A stretch of 64,000 nucleotides of DNA from Pseudeuparius sepicola (Eukaryota; Arthropoda; Insecta; Coleoptera; Anthribidae). The translations under genes and the position numbers were made by a program. This document shows, piece by piece, positions 45,513 through 55,833 of the stretch (position 1 is the stretch's first letter; every line of letters starts with the position of its first letter). The stretch lies in contig OY987298.1 of assembly GCA_963920635.1 (NCBI GenBank), positions 4,154,001 through 4,218,000 on the forward strand. The letters are read 5' to 3'. Below the pieces are notes generated by a model, which was not told the DNA's origin, did not search any database, and worked only from the letters and a program-made list of their open reading frames with translations.

Positions 45513-46643
45513 CACGGGCGTAGCCAGGATTTAGTTTTGGGGGGGGGGTTTAGTTTGAGAAGTAAATAAAACAACAAAAATATACTTACATGAAATTTAA
45601 TATCTATATATTCATCCGAAAAACTACGACATATTTATAAAGTTCTTAACTTGAAATGAAATGGATAAATTAATTTCGTTCCTCTGCGCTAAATCTAAAA
45701 CCATTAAAGAAGAAATCTTCGGCTTTTTCTTTTAAATATATCCACTACTTCATCTGCATGAATTTCTGTTCCATAGTGAATGTTCATTAACCATTAAGTC
45801 TGTTTTCACTTGTAGTGTTTCGTAAATAGTTTTTCAGTCTCCTTAGGCTCGAGAAAGACCTTTCTGGGGTAGCAGTGGATACAGGAATGGTAGCCAAGAT
45901 TTGTAGTAATGTGTAAATATTATGATAAAGGTTTTTATCGCACATATCTGGGCATTCCAAACTAGATTTCGGGGTAGGCAGTCTTCTTATCAGCATGCAA
46001 GGTAGCTGAAGCTTTGATAGCTAAATCCAAATTTGTTTCTTTATTAGAAACCCCTTGACCTTGACTACACCACTTTTTCCAGTAGTCCATACCTTTAGGT
46101 TTATCACCCTTCCTTTTTTCCCCTCCATTTTTCGACAGTAATAATGATTCACGTATCTATCCTTAACAAGGTCATCGAATAACAGTGCACTAAAATTACT
46201 CACTTACACGGTACACTTAATTCTCTTCACTATTCGATCACCACTTTTCACTTTTATTCGCTTCGAGTTCGCATGGAACAATACTGCCGTAAGCGCGGTC
46301 ACGCGCCGCGGCGCCGCTTATATAGCAGCCCAGTAGCCGTCCAGAAACTTCCACGAACTTCCACAAAGTTCCGCTCATTTCGACCTAGGGGCGTGGCGAA
46401 TAATCGAGAAACAACGCAAAGTGTCCCTACAATACAAAATAGTTCGGCTGCAACTGCGTCTGCCTCTCGTCAAAAGATGGCGCTAGGCGCTACTATTACT
46501 ACATAATATATTCAAACGTAATAATAATTTAACTCTTCACTCCTCGTATTTTTTCGGTATAATATTAGGTAATATTTTGCTTATTTCGGGGGGGGGGGGG
46601 GGGTTTGAACCCCCGAAACCCCCCCCCCTTGGCTACGCCCGTG
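45513..46643 (-). mobile_element. hAT 'CACGGGCG' family, copy 3 (reverse)
   Basis: 1131 bp; exact duplication CAGTAAAC at 45505-45512 and 46644-46651. Minus orientation. One A is missing from the run in the N-terminal frame (frameshift, shared with copies 4 and 5), and the TGGCTCT deletion is present (shared with copies 2 and 4). Long G and C runs at the right end. Confidence 0.95.
46318..46410 (-). promoter_or_regulatory. Heat-shock-like promoter in hAT copy 3
   Basis: On the plus strand TTATATA at 46318-46324, then GAA at 46344 and TTC at 46349, 46359, 46369 and 46379 (that is, GAA at 10-bp steps on the minus strand), followed by the distal cluster around 46396-46410. Confidence 0.6.
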
Positions 46644-46838
46644 CAGTAAACCATATAAAAGTTTTTATAGGATAATAAAGACATATTCTTTCTTTTACAT
46701 TTCTACATTAATATCTTCCTATAATGGACACCCCATCAATATTCTATTAGATGGAACACTCAGTATATTTCTAGATTTTCGAAATCAACGCATTTTCTGG
46801 TTTCAACGATATATTATCTACCTGTAATATATTATATA

Positions 46839-47362
46839 CATGGTGAGTCAGAATGTATATAGTAAATACTTTCAAGGGGTGTTCGGCAGGTGGTTATAAG
46901 GGGGGGTCTCATATTATAAAATTTTTCGATTTGGGCTTTCCTTGCCAAGTTATTCGGGTCTACATGACCCAAAAGTATTTTTTTATTTATATCTCAATAA
47001 CGGAGCTACTTAAAAATTTTAAGGTATGTGTTATCTACTTACTGGAAGACGCCTTAGGGTAGTTTATTCATTTACACAGTTCCCTAAAAAAGGGTAAAAA
47101 ATAACAACCCCCATTAACTTTTTGCTCAAACTTTTTTGAGGTTAACTTTTTGGTCTTGCAGGTTCATCATTTCAGTGTATCTATCTTTTCATTTTGCAAC
47201 AAAAGTGTACTCTTGTTTCATAACGATAAAATCAACCGTTGGCGTTGAAATTGGCGTGCCCCAAAACACCTGTTAACTTCAACATTCGAAACATAAAATT
47301 GTTACCTACCGCTTTCAAACGTTACATATCGACTGTACCATTTAAACTGAGAAAAAAATTCC
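46839..47362. mobile_element. TA-target MITE, copy 2 of the 36.9-kb family (reverse, truncated)
   Basis: Starts CATGGTGAGTCAGAATGTAT after TA and matches the reverse complement of 36866-37411; it ends at CTGAGAAAAAAATT without the final ~20 bp. A piece of the same arm (GGTCTGTAATGTTTGAAAGC) reappears inverted near 47507-47530. Confidence 0.7.
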
Positions 47363-48554
47363 TATGAACAATTTGCCAAAACTTATTAGCTTTCAAAATG
47401 GAAAGGATTGAATTTAACAAAATTTTAACACCCTATTTCAAGAAAACGAATGCTGTTTTGACCAATGTCCAATTGTTTTTTTTTTTCTTATTTTGAATGT
47501 ACAGTCGGTCTGTAATGTTTGAAAGCGGTAGGTAATTTTTTTTTTTTCAAAATTAAAAACAAAAAAGTTAAGGTGGGTTAAGTAATTAAAAAAGGTCACC
47601 CGTCTAGGAGGCGACCGCGCGCGCCGTTGCTTTGCTATCCTTCTATATCGCTCTACCTAAATGGAGCACGATGCAGTACGACGCATACTTGTCAGTATTC
47701 ATCATTTGGCGGCTGTCTTGCGATTCATATAGAAATATTTTTCTTGTTCAAACCGACCAAAATACTTATGTACTGAAAGATCGCTGTCTAATATTCTGAT
47801 TCTGAGATCAAAACCAACCTTCTATCTCGCCGAACACAAATAACGCAAAATTTACACCGGGGCAAAATTCCAAGTTCGGAATATAAAGAAACGCGAGCTC
47901 TTTCATACCTTAGCTCGTATACCCCTTCCGCCGGTATCCTCTTATTCCTAATTAAATTCATTTATAACCTCGCCGAGGGGATTAAGGGTTGAAAATATGG
48001 CGATCCGCGAGATTTAAAGCGCCTGAATTAATCCGAGCTTAATTAGAAGTTATGAGCGAGGTTCGGTCTACGGGTGGAATTCACCCCGTTGGCATCTGAG
48101 CTTAGGTAAGCTGGCCCTCGGTTTATTTAAGATTATTCGACCGGACCGCCCCGGTAATGTGTCGAAGGGGCAGTAATTTTAATTATTATAATTAAGTTGT
48201 ATTTCCAGTAGCAATATAACAAGTTGTGTGCATATTATCGATAGTACCTTTCGTTACTTTTACGAATTATAATCCCAAAGCTGAAAATACCACGACTGCG
48301 CAGCAGGAGTGGCATTTTCTTAGCATTGGGGTTACAATGAGTGACAACGAATTTTTTTGTCATACATAAGTAAAGTGCGGAATATATGCAAATTGCATAT
48401 GCATTTTTTGCATATTTTATTCATTTTCGCAAAACACTGCATATTTCTGGAAAAACCTTATTTTTGTGCATATTTGCATGTTTTTCATATACTTATTTAT
48501 AGATATAAGATATAACCAAGATTATGAAAGCCCAGAGACAACTCGCAGTGTGTA
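47363..48554. other. Mixed interval, no gene seen; a GC-rich patch shared with 50.4 kb
   Basis: 47585-47800 resembles part of the 33.8/55.0-kb repeat (CACCCGTCTA, CGTTGCT). 47945-48020 (CTAATTAAATTCATTTATAA, then ATATGGCGATC and AAAGCGC) resembles 50440-50520. 48385-48490 is rich in ATGCAAAT/ATTTGCAT-like words. Confidence 0.4.
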
Positions 48555-49173
48555 GTGCAAAGTCAAAAAATCCTGAAATATGCGGATGTAGTTAACAAAC
48601 TTGTTTTTATTAAAGTTAATTTTAGTTTTATACCAGATATAATTCTTTCATTAGAAAGTAGAAATTTAGGTTTAAGCGAATCGATTGATTTTGTTCAAAC
48701 ATTTTCCGCTAAATGTAGAAAGGTTCCCGGTGATGTAGGTATTAAAGTTAGAAAAAAATTAGATGCTACCAGTGGCGTAACCAGGGGTGGGGTCTTTGGG
48801 GGCTTTAGCCCCCCCCCCCAAAGATCTGTTGCGTGGTATTTATTTCTAAATAAAATCTATTTTAAAACAATAGTTTTGCCGTAAATATTACCGAAGAATT
48901 TTTTTAAAATAATTAGCCCCCCCAAACTTTACATTCTGGTTACTCCACTGGATGCTACTGTAGAAAAGAATGAAGGGTTCAGTCTTTAATTGCAGTAAAG
49001 AGTATTTTTGATGGTAAATCATACAACGAAGTTCCACCTTGACCTTATATCTTACTACCCAAATTAAAATATTTGCAGATGTTGAGAGAAGCTTTTCTAT
49101 ATATAAACATATTTTTACCAACAGAAGGCAAAGATTTTTATTGGAAAGCTTTGAAAAGAATTTAATCATAAAT
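48555..49173 (+). pseudogene. hAT transposase C-terminal relic (second family), split by a MITE
   Basis: 48600-48769 reads F-I-K-V-N-F-S-F-I-P, then E-S-I-D-F-V-Q-T-F-S-A-K and V-R-K-K-L-D-A-T. After the 181-bp MITE it resumes as V-E-K-N-E-G, and in another frame as FADVERSFSIYKHIFTNRR and L-E-S-F-E-K-N-L. The V-E-R-S-F-S-x-Y-K motif is the dimerisation motif of one group of hAT transposases. At least one stop and one frameshift remain. It is unrelated in detail to the 'CACGGGCG' family. Confidence 0.72.
48770..48950. mobile_element. hAT MITE, 181 bp
   Basis: Left end CAGTGGCGTAACCAGG, right end CTGGTTACTCCACTG (inverted with two differences), exact 8-bp duplication GATGCTAC at 48762-48769 and 48951-48958. 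Removing it restores the hAT reading frame L-D-A-T-V-E-K. Confidence 0.94.
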
Positions 49174-49175
49174 TA

Positions 49176-49932
49176 ATACTATATAAAATTTCAAATTAAA
49201 ATGTTTTTATAATTCTGCTTTAATATTGGTATTTTACGAGGTATTTTATCTATTTATTTTCCTACAATTTTTCTTAAAATAAACCTTAGAATTATTTAAA
49301 TGTTTTAGTATCTACGGAGAATGCAACAAAGTAATATCAAGAACGTGCGATACATAATCTTCGTTTGTGTAATTTAAGCGCGCCGGCATTATTATTGACA
49401 ATAATTTATAAACCAAGTGACATTTCCTCAGCCGCGATTGTCTTTTCAACGCCCACGGCTAATATGATTTTCCAAGCGTTAAGCAAACCCCGCATTTTAT
49501 GGGCGAAAAGTGGGTTTTTCGTAAATTAATCGAAAATTACTGCATTTAGGTATAGGAAACCTTACACACAGTTGTCATCATTTTTAGTAGTGAATAAGAT
49601 CGCATTAAAAAAATGGGGGTTTCCATTTGAAAATTTCGAAATTTAAGCACATTTTGATTGTAATTTTTATTCATATTTTGTGAACACCCTGTATAAGAAC
49701 GGATTTATTTCTCAGCAGATATCACTAGGTCAGGGCTTCTGTTACACGATGCCAAAAATTCGTTTTGAAATTTCGCGGTTTCCTCGTATAAATTGCTAAT
49801 TGACTTTAGGTCTGCACCTGAAATTTTTTCGGAAAAATGCAAATATCTCAAAAACGGTTGGATTTAGACATAGGACATGTTGCATGTTTTTGTTCCAAAA
49901 TGACGTCAAGAAGCCAAAAATGCAATAATATA
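49176..49932. other. AT-rich interval, no gene seen
   Basis: Includes GAACACCCTGTATA at about 49682-49695, which looks like the end of another TA-target element whose partner was not found. Confidence 0.35.
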
Positions 49933-50116
49933 CAGGGTGTTCTATTTGAGATAAGAAAGTTGATATCGACTTCCGGTATAACCGGAAGTGCCAGATTCAC
50001 CAAAATATTTTAGTTGAGCAGCGCCCATCGGCATTGGTGAGGTGCCAAATTTTCAGAATTTTCCTACTTTTAGTTTTCCATATACAGATCGATGCAGTTC
50101 ATGGTGGGCCACCCTG
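49933..50116. mobile_element. Short TA-target MITE (184 bp)
   Basis: Begins CAGGGTGTTCTATTTGAG after TA and ends GGCCACCCTG before TA at 50117-50118. Contains a perfect hairpin, ACTTCCGGT-TATA-ACCGGAAGT type, at about 49969-49989. Confidence 0.65.
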
Positions 50117-50118
50117 TA

Positions 50119-50685
50119 TACAATAATTCAATCCTTTTAGAATTCATTCTTGCCAGTTGGGTCGTTTTCGACACGCGGCGCGTAAAATATCTTGAAAATA
50201 TCTTCATTTTGTTTCCGCCGTTGGGCGTCGTAAGCGCGGAAGGATCGGCAGAAGGGGAATCTTCCTGGTAAGTTAGACGTCGCGACGTGCCCGACCGCAG
50301 CGCAGCCCATTGCTTCCTTGGCACGGCGGCGGCGGCGGGAACGTTACCGTTCACGGTCCATTACCGGCCGCTTGGCCGGGGCCGATGAAAAATCGCCCGG
50401 GACGATCGTTACTTTCCCAGAGGCCCGGCGGCCGCCCGCTGCTAATTAAATTCATTTATAACCCCTGGGGGCCGGATTACCACTCGAAATATGGCCATCG
50501 GCCAGACGTAAAGCGCAGCCGGTAATCCTACGGTAATTTGGAATTATGAGGGGACGTGTCGCTGTTCCCAAACGTCGGGAATGTACTGATAACTTTGCCA
50601 ACAGTTGTTGGTATTTTTTCTATGGTATTTTTTTCTACGGTTTCGGTTTCTTCTCGGCCTTTGTAAGCGAGAGGAGAGCCTGACA
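50119..50685. other. GC-rich interval, no gene seen
   Basis: Open frames on both strands without a domain. 50440-50540 shares an arrangement of short blocks with 47945-48065. Confidence 0.35.
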
Positions 50686-50845
50686 GTTGATATAGTTCTC
50701 CTTACAGAAGAATGCGTGCAACGCAAGGGGGAAGAACTCGTAAATATTATGGAATTGGTCACAGTTCAGGGGCGTAGCTCGATTTTGTGTAACTCGCTGA
50801 CTTAATTTTCATACTTTGTTATTTAATTTATATAGTTAATAATAT
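50686..50845. repeat. Dispersed repeat, left of the solo LTR
   Basis: Matches 35540-35700. The plus frame E-E-C-V-Q-R-K-G-E-E-L to N-S-L-T is open here too. Interrupted at ATAT by the LTR; continues at 53836-53960. Confidence 0.75.
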
Positions 50846-50970
50846 TGTCACAAAAGTGACACAGAAAACCATCTATGTCCAAATAGTCAAACTAATTATT
50901 TTTACACCTGGAGGCGGGTGACCCTAATTACTAAAATGTTTAGAAAACATCCTCATCAATGTATACAAGG

Positions 50971-52095
50971 CACGGGCGTAGCCAGGATTTAGTTTTGGGG
51001 GGGTTTAGTTTGAGAAGTAAATAAAACAACAAAAATATACTTACATGAAATTTAATATCTATATATTCATCCGAAAAACTACGACATATTTATAAAGTTC
51101 TTAACTTTAAATGAAATGGATAAATTAATTTCGATCCTCTGCGCTAAATCTAAAACCATTAAAGAAGAAATCTTCGGCTTTTTCTTTTAAATATATCCAT
51201 TACTTCATCTGCATGAATTTATGTTCCATAGTGAATGTTCATTAACCATTAAGTCTGTTTTCACTTGTAGTGTTTCGTAAATAGTTTTTCAGTCTCCTTA
51301 GGCTCGAGAAAGACCTTTCTGGGGTAGCAGTGGATACAGGAATGGGAGCCAAGATTTGTAGTAATGTGTAAATATTAGGATAAAGGTTTTTATCGCACAT
51401 ATCTAGGCATTCCAAACTAGATTTCGGGGTAGGCAGTCTTCTTATCAGCATGCAAGGTAGCTGAAGCTTTGATAGCTAAATCCAAATTTGTTTCTTTATT
51501 AGAAACCCCTTGACCTTGACTACACCACTTTTTCCAGTAGTCCATACCTTTAAGTTTATTACCCTTCCTTTTTTCCCCTCCATTTTTCGACAGTAATAAT
51601 GATTCACGTATCTATCCTTAACAAGGTCATCGAATAACAGCGCACTAAAATTACTCACTTACACGGTACACTTAATTCTCTTCACTATTCGTTCACCACT
51701 TTTCACTTTTATTCGCTTCGAGTTCGCATGGAACAATACTGCCGTAAGCGCGGTCACGCGCCGCGGCGCCGCTTATATAGCAGCCCAGTAGCCGTCCAGA
51801 AACTTCCACGAACTTCCACAAAATTCCGCTCATTTCGACCGAGGTTCGTGGCGAATAATCGAGAAACAACGCAAAGTGTCCCTACAATACAAAATAGTTC
51901 GGCTGCAACTGCGTCTGCCTCTCGTCAAAAGATGGCGCTAGGCGCTACTATTACTACATAATATATTCAAAGGTAATAATAATTTAACTCTTCACTCCTC
52001 GTATTTTTTCGGTATAATATTAGGTAATATTTTGCTTATTTCGGGGGGGGGGTTTGAACCCCCGAAACCCCCCCCCCCCCTTGGCTACGCCCGTG
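50971..52095 (-). mobile_element. hAT 'CACGGGCG' family, copy 4 (reverse)
   Basis: 1125 bp; exact duplication ATACAAGG at 50963-50970 and 52096-52103. Shares the missing A with copies 3 and 5 and the TGGCTCT deletion with copies 2 and 3. Inserted in the solo LTR. Confidence 0.95.
51772..51866 (-). promoter_or_regulatory. Heat-shock-like promoter in hAT copy 4
   Basis: TTATATA at about 51773-51779 and TTC at 51804, 51814, 51824 and 51834 on the plus strand (GAA at 10-bp steps on the minus strand), as in the other copies. Confidence 0.58.
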
Positions 52096-52869
52096 ATACA
52101 AGGGGAAGTCGATAATGTAAATACGAGGAACAATTAATAAAGTAATAGCAATAACAAATCAAAGTCCACCGCCGATTCGGCAGAATCGACGGGTATAAAT
52201 TCGGCGCCAGCCAAGAGCTGGGCATCAGTGGCATCGGCTTCTTAGTCACCACGAGATCCTCGACTACTCCCCTGTGCAGACCAAGGCATCGGCGTGTTCT
52301 CCACCGGGGTCGAAACAGGTGGAGTCCCCCCTAGTTAGCAGCAGGGGCATCGGCGTGTTCGCCACCCTTGGAGCGCTGGGGTAGTTGAGGGTCGAAGGGT
52401 GTTCCGAGAAGCCCGGATCCGCGGCCCGCTCGCCGTAGGGCCGAACGGTCGCGAAAAGCCTGCCTCCCTCGACCGTCCGATCGCCAGGATGCGTGTCCTA
52501 AGAGTCATACTGTGAGTCGCCCGAATAAAACCAAGTTTTTATAATTACCTCATGTTAGTAACTTGTGTGTTCTCCTAGGATTACCTACGTCCAGCATCCA
52601 CTGCCAGTCGTCCCCCTCAAAGATACCCGGCAAGTCGCGAGCGACCACGGGCGTAGCCAAGGGGGGGTTTCGGGGGTTCAACCCCCCCCCCCCCGAAATA
52701 AGCAAAATATTACCTAATATTATACCGAAAAAATACGAGGAGTGAAGAGTTAAATTATTATTACGTTTGAATATATTATGTAGTAATAGTAGCGCCTAGC
52801 GCCATCTTTTGACGAGAGGCAGACGCAGTTGCAGCCGAACTATTTTGTATTGTAGGGACACTTTGTGTT

Positions 52870-52998
52870 GTTTCTCGATTATTCGCCACGCCCCTAGGTC
52901 GAAATGAGCGGAACTTTGTGGAAGTTCGTGGAAGTTTCTGGACGGCTACTGGGCTGCTATATAAGCGGCGCCGCGGCGCGTGACCGCGCTTACGGCAG
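52870..52998 (+). promoter_or_regulatory. Heat-shock-like promoter in hAT copy 5
   Basis: GAA at 52901, 52911, 52921 and 52931, TTC at 52936, TATATAA at 52958-52964. Same layout as copy 1. Confidence 0.6.
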
Positions 52999-53285
52999 TA
53001 TTGTTCCATGCGAACTCGAAGCGAATAAAAGTGAAAAGTGGTGAACGAATAGTGAAGAGAATTAAGTGTACCGTGTAAGTGAGTAATTTTAGTGCGCTGT
53101 TATTCGATGACCTTGTTAAGGATAGATACGTGAATCATTATTACTGTCGAAAAATGGAGGGGAAAAAAGGAAGGGTGATAAACTTAAAGGTATGGACTAC
53201 TGGAAAAAGTGGTGTAGTCAAGGTCAAGGGGTTTCTAATAAAGAAACAAATTTGGATTTAGCTATCAAAGCTTCAGCTACCTTGC

Positions 53286-53585
53286 ATGCTGATAAGAAGA
53301 CTGCCTACCCCGAAATCTAGTTTGGAATGCCTAGATATGTGCGATAAAAACCTTTATCCTAATATTTACACATTAGTACAAATCTTGGCTACCATTCCTG
53401 TATCCACTGCTACCCCAGAAAGGTCTTTCTCGAGCCTAAGGAGACTGAAAAACTATTTACGAAAGACTACAAGTGAAAACAGACTTAATGGTTTGGCTCT
53501 AATGAACATTCACTATGGAACAGAAATTCATGCAGATGAAGTAGTGGATATATTTAAAAGAAAAAGCCGAAGATTTCTTCTTTAA
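53286..53585 (+). pseudogene. hAT C-terminal dimerisation domain, copy 5
   Basis: 99 residues with ILATIPVSTATPERSFSS and LALMNIHYGTEIHADE, ending in a stop after R-R-F-L-L. This is the best-preserved copy of the domain in the window, keeping the Glu that copy 1 has lost. It lies in a frame different from the N-terminal piece upstream, across the internal deletion junction. Confidence 0.85.
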
Positions 53586-53835
53586 TGGTTTTAGATTTAG
53601 CGCAGAGGAACGAAATTAATTTATCCATTTCATTTAAAGTTAAGAACTTTATAAATATGTCGTAGTTTTTCGGATGAATATATAGATATTAAATTTCATG
53701 TAAGTATATTTTTGTTGTTTTATTTACTTCTCAAACTAACCCCCCCCCCCCAAAACTAAATCCTGGCTACGCCCATGCGAGGGACAACAGGGTTCTCTCG
53801 CGGCACACACAGGGCATTCCCAGCCCGGTGTGACA

Positions 53836-54500
53836 ATATTCGTAACGGTGATGCCTTAGACTATGGAGGAAGGATGAACGCTGCCCGAATTCTTTAGAAA
53901 CGTTTTCTTTCCTTTCATTAAACTATATGATCAAGATTGTCTTTTTCTGCCAGTGACCAGTCTGTCTAATAACGCGTCTGATAACAGAAGCAGCAACCAT
54001 TGTAACATTATTATTGAATCACAGCTTCATACAAAAAGGAGGCTTAATACAAGCCAGACAGTCAAGTTCTGACGCCTATATAGTCAAAATTACCAATGTT
54101 TATATGAGCATTACCTCTGAGGGTAAAATATTACCATTGTTTTCTTCTTTTGTAAAAAATATCATTATAATGCCCAAAAATTTTTTGAGAATTATTATCA
54201 CTGTGCACAAAATGCCACCAGCAACTTGATCACACAGATTAAAGGCACAAGTTTACTCTGTTCGTGAGTGTCAGATCTTAGCATCTCCTAGCCCGTAGGT
54301 ATAATAAATCTGTTGTGATACAGTAATAAGCCCACTAGCGTATAATAAAACTGGCATTACTGACATAAAACATTTAAAAGAAAAAGTGGAAATACATGAG
54401 CTTTGCCATACATTATTGTATATGAATAATGTTCTGAATTTCGGTAGCCTTGGAAGCGATGATATATAAAATAACGAAACCTAGACAAAATTCATAACCA
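53836..54500. other. End of the repeat that hosts the LTR, then unsupported sequence
   Basis: 53836-53960 matches 35700-35735 and 36160-36230. The remainder is AT-rich with no recognised gene. Confidence 0.45.
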
Positions 54501-54844
54501 CATTTTTATAATGCCATCACAAAATATTGGTAATAAATGAACGCCAGAATTGTTTTTTATACAAAATAAATATACGCGTGTGGGCGTTTTTTAGAAAAAT
54601 ACATTTTCTTGTTGTAATAAAGACGACATAAATATTAACTGCGAATTTTAAGCTGCATTTATTAGTAAGTAAGGTATATAAAGTTGAGATCGATAAATTA
54701 AACAGATTACGTTTGGGCAAGTATCCGAATGATGTAAAAATGACATTTTGCGTAATATTTTGTTGGGCAAAAATATTAACTGCGTTTTTATTATTTATAA
54801 TTACCTTAAAAATCAAGTATATTAACAATTTGTTCTGAAATTAA
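54501..54844 (-). repeat. Motif-array repeat, copy 2 left part
   Basis: Reverse complement of 43406-43810. Motif GCAAAAATATTAACTGCG near 54768 and a variant near 54630. Interrupted after CTGAAATTA by the insertion at about 54845-56661. Confidence 0.8.
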
Positions 54845-54855
54845 TAGTTATTTAT

Positions 54856-54971
54856 GTACCAAGGCACTGAAGTTCAACTTTTTATGACTCATGTGGAGTT
54901 TAGTTGCTGAGGCCTCTGGCCGAGGCAAATAAACCACATGAGTCATAAAAAGAACTTCAGTGCCGAGGTAC
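54856..54971. repeat. Hairpin 1 of the recombinase insertion
   Basis: GTACCAAGGCACTGAAGTTC is inverted as GAACTTCAGTGCCGAGGTAC, with pairing continuing through TTTTTATGACTCATGTGG; total stem about 40 bp with small bulges, loop about 54903-54928. Confidence 0.85.
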
Positions 54972-55366
54972 ATATTATATTTTTCTTGAAATCGGAAAAA
55001 AAATGTTTTATTAGGCAAGAAAATAATAATAAGGGATCACCCGTCCACGAACCGACTACGCGCGGCGTTGCTTGACTTTACCGATCGCTCTAACTACGAC
55101 AAGTATAATGATGTACGGCACCTTCTGACAGAAAAACCAAACTGCTGCTTCTTGTGCAGCCGACACAAGAAATCTATTGATTTTCAAATTTACTAAAATA
55201 TGTATACTGAAGGATTGCGCTTCTATAGGAAACAATTTCGCAATGTGTACGAAAAGTTAAATGAGCCTTTATCGGCCGGGTTTTGAATATTTGGTCACTT
55301 TTGACGGGCGATTTCTCCGCGTCTGACGTTTGATGTTTACATCTCGCCAAGGCCTACTTATTGAAA

Positions 55367-55403
55367 AAATCGTACAATAATGGGCTACGTTATTGTACGA
55401 TTT
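55367..55403. repeat. Hairpin 2 of the recombinase insertion
   Basis: Perfect 14-bp stem AAATCGTACAATAA / TTATTGTACGATTT with a 9-nt loop. Confidence 0.9.
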
Positions 55404-55463
55404 CTGTGCTTTTAATGACGATTTTGAGACATTTTAATGCCGATTTCAAGAATAGTACATTGT

Positions 55464-55577
55464 GTACCTAGTAGGAAAAGCTGAACATTCCCGAACGACC
55501 GTAAAGATTGCCTGTCGAGGCGTAAGCCGAGACTGGCAATACGGAGTCGGGGAATGTGGCTTTTCCTACGAGGTATA
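55464..55577. repeat. Hairpin 3 of the recombinase insertion
   Basis: Outer stem GTAGGAAAAGC...ACATTCCC with GGGGAATGT...GCTTTTCCTAC; inner stem ATTGCCTGTCGAGGC with GCCGAGACTGGCAAT around a GTAA loop. The flanks GTACCTA and GAGGTATAC echo those of hairpin 1. Confidence 0.85.
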
Positions 55578-55833
55578 CATACTATTTTTCCGAAAATCGA
55601 AAATTACTCAAAGAACATAAATTATTACAATCAACTTGTTAAAATTTTGAAATAAGCATTATTAATTTTATTCACAAATAAAGGATGCCATGAAATATTT
55701 GTTTTGTAACTATGGAAACAAAGTAATATTGAATTGTCAAACTTGACGCATGAAAAGTTTATTTTTGGCGTTTTCCCATAGTGTTTTCCGCGTTTTCGAA
55801 CGTTCTAAAAAGCAAAAGTAAAAGTATAAAGTG

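Larger units (their letters stand above)
45338..46714. mobile_element. Foldback element, interrupted by hAT copy 3
   Basis: Left arm 45338-45440 (ATATTAATGTAGAAATGTAA to CATCATCAGATCC) is inverted at 45470-45512 plus 46652-46714 once the hAT is removed. Arms are about 105-125 bp. Each arm contains the box pair CTGATGA and GCGAAAC (see the ncRNA entry). No coding. Confidence 0.85.
52646..53777 (+). mobile_element. hAT 'CACGGGCG' family, copy 5
   Basis: 1132 bp. Left flank CGAGCGAC (52638-52645) and right flank CGAGGGAC (53778-53785) differ at one of 8 bases, and the last TIR bases are CCCATG instead of CCCGTG. It lacks the 7-nt deletion, so the C-terminal frame (53286-53585) is full length and carries the canonical TPERSFSSLRRLKNYLR. 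The N-terminal frame has the missing A. Inserted in the solo LTR opposite to copy 4. Confidence 0.94.
50846..53835 (+). mobile_element. Solo LTR containing two hAT insertions
   Basis: Begins TGTCACAAAAGTGACAC and ends CCCGGTGTGACA (TG...CA with inverted TGTCAC/GTGACA), flanked by ATAT at 50842-50845 and 53836-53839. Removing hAT copies 4 and 5 leaves about 717 bp. A TATA box (TATAAAT, 52194-52200) and a polyadenylation signal (AATAAA, 52524-52529) are in LTR order, giving plus-strand orientation. The repeat at 35.5 kb shows the sequence without the LTR. No internal coding or second LTR is present, so it is a solo LTR formed by recombination, probably Gypsy-like given the 4-bp duplication. Confidence 0.87.
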
